A program made the position numbers and the translations under genes. DNA of 64,000 nucleotides from Lepisosteus oculatus (lineage: Eukaryota > Chordata > Actinopteri > Semionotiformes > Lepisosteidae). The stretch lies in contig NC_090698.1 in NCBI RefSeq assembly GCF_040954835.1, positions 74,568,284 through 74,632,283 on the forward strand. The letters are read 5' to 3'. Each line of letters begins with the position of its first letter. Position 1 is the stretch's first letter. Under the pieces are notes generated by a model. It did no database searches. It worked only from the letters and a program-made list of their open reading frames with translations, and was not told where the DNA came from. Shown piece after piece: positions 59,830-64,000 of this stretch.

Positions 59830-61150
59830 CTCACAGCGCAGCACCGCACCGAACCGGGCCGGGCCGGGCAGGGACAGACAGGTCAGAGAAGAGCAGAGCA
59901 GGGGGCTGAGTACTGCACGGCCAGCTCACCCGAGCAGGAGCGCAGCGCCGAGCGCCGGGGCATCACGCCACCCTCCGCGCTCACACGGCCCCACGGCACG
60001 TGCTCGCACCCCCCCCCCCACACACAGCTGGCACACTTACACACAAACAGGATTACATCATCGCCCCCAGGCGGCCGCGCGCACACGCGCATCCACACAC
60101 ACACGCTCGCATCCACGCAGGACCGCCGCGCTCTGCCCCACGGAGACAAGACACTACGGACACACCGGCGCTCCCTGCCCTCTCGGCGGCGCCACGGAGA
60201 CCCGGCCGGCAGGGCTGTGTGCTCCTTCCTCCCGGGGCACCGGCGCCCAGCCCCGTCCCCAACAGCCGACAGCTCGTCACACCACCCGCAGACACAGTCA
60301 AGGTTACAGCCGCGATTACACACAGCAGCGCATCCGAGTTCCTCCAGGAGGACAATATCCACAACATCCGCGACAGACCTTCGCCTCGCACCCGCGCTCC
60401 GTGGAGAGGCGAGATCCTGTCTTCCCACTTGCATTACATAACGCGTGTCGGCTCTCGCCAGCCCCGCCGCTGCGGAGAGAGAGCAGCCGCACCGTCCCCC
60501 GTCCCCGGCACCGACAGGCACCGACAGGACCGACACCACAGCCTCCCCTCTCCTCCTCCTCCTGCCTGCGGGATGCGCACAGCCGGGCAGCGCTCAGGCG
60601 CCACGCTCGGCGGGATCGCGGGGAGGAAAGCGCACAGCCGCGCGGTGCTCGGACTCGTTTGTAATGCAAATGAGGCGCACTCCGTCCTCCGGGTGCTGCT
60701 ACCTGCGAGCAGCCCCACTTACTGTTGGCAGCGCCGCAATCAGCGTTCTGTGGCTCCGGCCCCCCCGGCCGCCCGGACTCCTCTCCTGCGCCTGCCGGGC
60801 TCCCTGCCTGGGCGCTGGGCGCTGCTCCCGTCGCGCCGGGACCTTCTACAGACGAGCGGGCTACACTGCCGTGCGCAGCTCGCACATCGCCTGTCGAGGT
60901 GACGCTGGAGACGAGCCAGGCTGCCAGTCCCGCACACCGCCGCGACTCTGCACACGATCAGCTGGCTCACACGCCCACCTCCGCCCCGCCCCGCCCCCCG
61001 CACGCCGCAGCTCCGCTCGGCACAACACCCGCAGCGCGCCTGCGCAGGACGCGTTAACAAGAGCACCCGGCCCGGACCCCGGACCCCGGACCCCGGACCC
61101 GTCCTGTCCGCGGGCGCGGGCGCTCGGCCCCTCGTGTTACACAGCTGCCA
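59830..61150. promoter_or_regulatory. CpG island with octamer motif
   Basis: The most CpG-dense non-coding block in the window. It contains a perfect octamer ATGCAAAT (60664-60671), a good minus-strand donor (CAACA|GTAAGT, exon end 60723), short CACA runs and a (CCCCGGA)4 tract at 61072-61102. Possible distal promoter of LZTS3 or of a gene beyond the window. The long frames here are a by-product of GC content. Confidence 0.5.
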
Positions 61151-61154
61151 CCGC

Positions 61155-61785
61155 AGGGTTGGTTCCGGTCTGCTCCGTCTTGTGCCTGGCGATGCCCTTC
61201 ACGTGATTCAGGATTGCAATTTGTTATAGTCACAGGTTGGGAGATGCTGTGTGGAAGCTACCAACTCCTCTGGACTTGGAAGGGCTCATTTTAAAAACAC
61301 AGGGCTCTTATTATGATGTAAAATACTGTACGACAATCCTGATGTTATTATCCAGCTTTCATCCACCAAAAGCAAAATAGCAGCCCCGTTCAAGCCTCTT
61401 CAGCTGCAGATCAGCCCAGTCCAGACTGAGCCAGAGCTCCAGAGGACGGGATGACAGTGTGATGTCATCGTAGTGCTGCGAGTGACTAGCGCCACCTGGT
61501 GTCTGCTACACTGCTGTGTGTGCTGAGATCAAGAGGTCCACCTCCATCAGATTTGAAATAATTCATTAATGTTTCCTCACATTCCTGCAACACACTTCAT
61601 CCCAAGCTCTTCCCAAGTGGAGCCCACTCTTCAGGACACTGCAGAGGGATCGACTGTGAGGCCAGTGGCCACAGGAAGAGCTGCAGAGCTCAGCTGGTGA
61701 GGGGGGAGAAGAGGTCCATGAGCTGACAATCTCCCGTCAGTCCACAAAAATGGCCTGTGTTCAACTGAAAGAAAACACCTTAAAT
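61155..61785. other. Intergenic, nothing recognised
   Basis: No exon, repeat or RNA gene that I can support. Confidence 0.4.
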
Positions 61786-61789
61786 CTCT

Positions 61790-62530
61790 CATGGAGTCTG
61801 GAAAAAAGCATCTGAGCGATACTGCACATGTGGAAAAAGGTACAAAGTAAAAGTGGCAGAATTGGAGCTCTGGGGTTGGATCTGGCGTGTTGCAATGTGG
61901 AACACCGCCCAGTGAGCACCAGCCCGACGGTCCAGCAGGGCCTGGGAAGCTTTTCAAGGCTGATGGGAACATAGAGCAAAGTACTGTCACACCCAAGAGG
62001 AAAACCTGCTTCACAGGTGGAACTGGGACAAATGTTGACCTTTCAGCATTAAAGTGGCCCAGAGCTACGCAGCTCACCTCCTCCAGGACCCCAGTCAGAG
62101 CCCAGACGTGAGTCCCCCTGAGACTGGAAAAGTGCGCTGTCCATGAAGGGATGCCCAAGAGCCCTGAGAGAGCTTGAGCACATCTGCCAAGAAAGTGGAC
62201 AGAAGTGACCCGCGCCAGCGTGCGAGGCGGGTCGAGACTCAGTCACGAAGGCTTGTGAGCTGTCAAGAACCTGATGACCGCCAGAGGTCCTCCAGCAAAG
62301 ACTGAGCTCACAGGCAGAATTCTCATGCAATCACCATACAGTATTTCACCTTTTCCCTTTTGATTTTAGATTTAGTGTAACTTATCTTACCATTTGTCTT
62401 CATTTGAGCATTCAGGTTTTGAATAAAATATTAAGTTTGGAAAAAATGAGTAGCCGTAACTTTTCTAATTTTACAAAATGGGACACCGTAGGAAGGGCCT
62501 GAGCACTTTGGCTAAGGTATTGTAAATATT
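61790..62530 (+). mobile_element. Tc1-like (Tc1/mariner) DNA transposon relic
   Basis: The order of words fits the 3' half of fish Tc1 elements: GGGAAGCTTTTCAAGGCTGA, GAGGAAAACCTGCTTCACA, AAAGTGGCCCAG, CCCAGTCAGAGCCCAGACGT, GAGAGCTTGAGCACATCTGC, and an end like TGAGCACTTTGGCTAAGGTA. The transposase frame is broken by indels (for example an insertion after AAGTGGCCCAG). Non-autonomous and old. Confidence 0.7.
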
Positions 62531-62534
62531 TTCA

Positions 62535-63755
62535 TTTTTTCTGACCCACAAGTATCCCTTAAACCTGCAGATTCCACTGCTTTCCACTCTAGTATCTAAA
62601 TGCATCTTTTTTTCTGAACTTGCTGCACAGTCAGCAGAATCTCCTTCCCCCTAATTGTGAATTTAATTGATCTCTTCAGTCACTCTCCAGCAGATTGATT
62701 CAGATTTAGTTGCTCTATACAATGAACGAGCCCTGCGGAGCCCCTGAAGTGCGACTGTCCACTCGGCTCCGGTTCCACATCCGTTATCCTCCGTCAGCCC
62801 ACTCTCCGCAGTCAGCTTTTAGCTCATTTGTACAGCAGACTGCAACACCACTGCTTTGAAAGGGTGCTAGACAAAAACATATTTCTGTAGTTTGACATTA
62901 TATTGTGTTATATTGTTCATATATTAAGACAAGACTGTGTCTGCATGGAAAGGTGCTTTGTGAGAACTGGGAATCTTTTGGGATAAACCTGTTGTACAAA
63001 TGCAAGCAATTATAGTTATTATCAATTAAGGAAGAGCCAAACTGAGATCCCATCTCCTTAAGGACTGACTCCAGAACAGCTGTAGCTGAGGAGCCACCCC
63101 TGTGGGCCCCAGCCCTTGGCCCCTGTCTGTGTGCTTACAGAGGAGACTGCAGGGCCTGCAGAACAGAGAAGTACCACACACAGGCCAAGAGACCCTATTC
63201 ACAGGGCTGACAGGAAAACTGAACACACAGCACTGACGTCCGTCTACAAGAATGTGGAAAAACTTAATCAGGTTAATGATGGACCCAGCTGCCGTGGAAT
63301 CACTGAGTGGATCAATGTTACGGGAGGCAGACAGCATGGGACCAGACAAGGAGTGATCCTGCCTTTCTGACGGGGGCAGTGGACACAGCGAGTACTGTAC
63401 TGGCCAAGGACGTGAGGAGGTGTATTCGCTCTGCAAGGTCTGTGATCACGTTCCCCCCAGCAGGTTAAGAAGACAAGGTGCAAACAAGACAGGGTGCAGG
63501 CAGCCCCTCAGACGTGTTTGGTAATTAACACTAATTGGTCCCAGGATCCCATCCATCACGGAGACCAGAACCAGGGCACAATCTCGAGCTCGCCAACCGG
63601 AACCCCTCACAGAAAGCTCGGTCAGGCTCAGGGGTCCGCCCGGACAGTGGACAGCGGGATCCATGGTCTTCTCTTGCTTCGAACCCGTGCAGTGTCCTTA
63701 TATCCAAGTAGATACAGGGTAATAGGTGTAACAATAGGTCAAATATGTATTCACA
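62535..63755. other. Intergenic, nothing recognised
   Basis: No host exon is supported; the open frames at 63026-63436 have no recognised domain. Confidence 0.4.
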
Positions 63756-63757
63756 GC

Positions 63758-63960
63758 TGATACTTCACAGCTCTTGTGTCCTGGGTTTGAGTCATGGACT
63801 GTGGCCTGTGTGGAGTCTGCATGCTCTGCCCTTATTCGTGCAGGTTTCTGCAGGGACTCCTGTTTCATTGTGACTTTCAGCACACCTCCGCTGGCCGTGT
63901 GTGTGCTCTCGGTCCAGGTCTCGGACTGCCCTGGGCCACAGGAGATTTCAGACAATGGAT
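63758..63960 (+). mobile_element. tRNA-derived SINE fragment
   Basis: GTGTCCTGGGTTTGAGTCAT (B-box-like GGTTTGAGTC), then GTGTGGAGTCTGCATGCTCT. Same family as 15785-16112; the head is partly lost. Confidence 0.65.
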
Positions 63961-64000
63961 GGACAGACAGAGCTGTACTAACTACAACATGAATCATATT

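Noticed and set aside
59704-60902. Long frames in the CpG island (245, 300 and 253 codons)
   Set aside because: Low stop frequency from GC content; overlapping in several frames, no domain or splice support.

Overview
This is a vertebrate nuclear window, most probably from a ray-finned fish. It carries an arginine-vasotocin gene (hormone CYIQNCPRG, the non-mammalian form), intron-rich genes in the order known from human chromosome 20p13, a Ty3/Gypsy element, LINE tails, tRNA- and 5S-rRNA-derived SINEs and a Tc1-like relic. The compact gene order and simple single-copy content suggest a non-teleost such as a gar or bowfin. That lineage call is inference.

Five host genes are readable, all on the minus strand, and all appear complete in coding sequence: GNRH2 (CDS 5650-6938, 3 coding exons, 80 aa), vasotocin/AVP (17266-21654, 3 exons, 163 aa), UBOX5/RNF37 (28872-34311, 4 coding exons, about 674 aa), FASTKD5 (36099-38453, one coding exon, 784 aa) and LZTS3 (47479-52472, 5 coding exons, 684 aa). 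FASTKD5 lies upstream of the first UBOX5 coding exon, so it is nested in the 5' intron of UBOX5, as in mammals, and the CpG-rich block at 41330-42110 is a likely shared promoter. The two neuropeptide genes have TATA boxes; LZTS3 has two candidate GC-rich promoters (about 54657-54955 and 59830-61150). The oxytocin-family gene (isotocin) and MRPS26, which lie between GNRH2 and AVP in mammals, were not found.

Layout: 1-3048, 3' part of a Ty3/Gypsy element with its 3' LTR, abutting an older LINE tail; 4275-7313, GNRH2; 7527-10420, minisatellites, one split by a LINE insertion with a visible target-site duplication; 10670-16950, SINE and LINE relics and small arrays; 16961-21737, vasotocin; 22437-28040, 5S-SINE and minisatellites; 28534-42110, UBOX5 and FASTKD5; 43377-54955, LZTS3 with its downstream and upstream regions; 54960-64000, repeats, a CpG island and a Tc1 relic.

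The most striking property is more than 20 minisatellites in 64 kb, several of which sit exactly on gene signals. The repeat units of four arrays contain a copy of the adjacent gene's own splice site (GNRH2 donor, vasotocin exon-2 acceptor, UBOX5 exon-1 donor, LZTS3 exon-3 donor). Another runs up to the FASTKD5 acceptor, one carries the FASTKD5 stop codon, and one is an in-frame 17 x 10-residue repeat inside UBOX5. This serial duplication of splice signals is the best candidate here for something undescribed.
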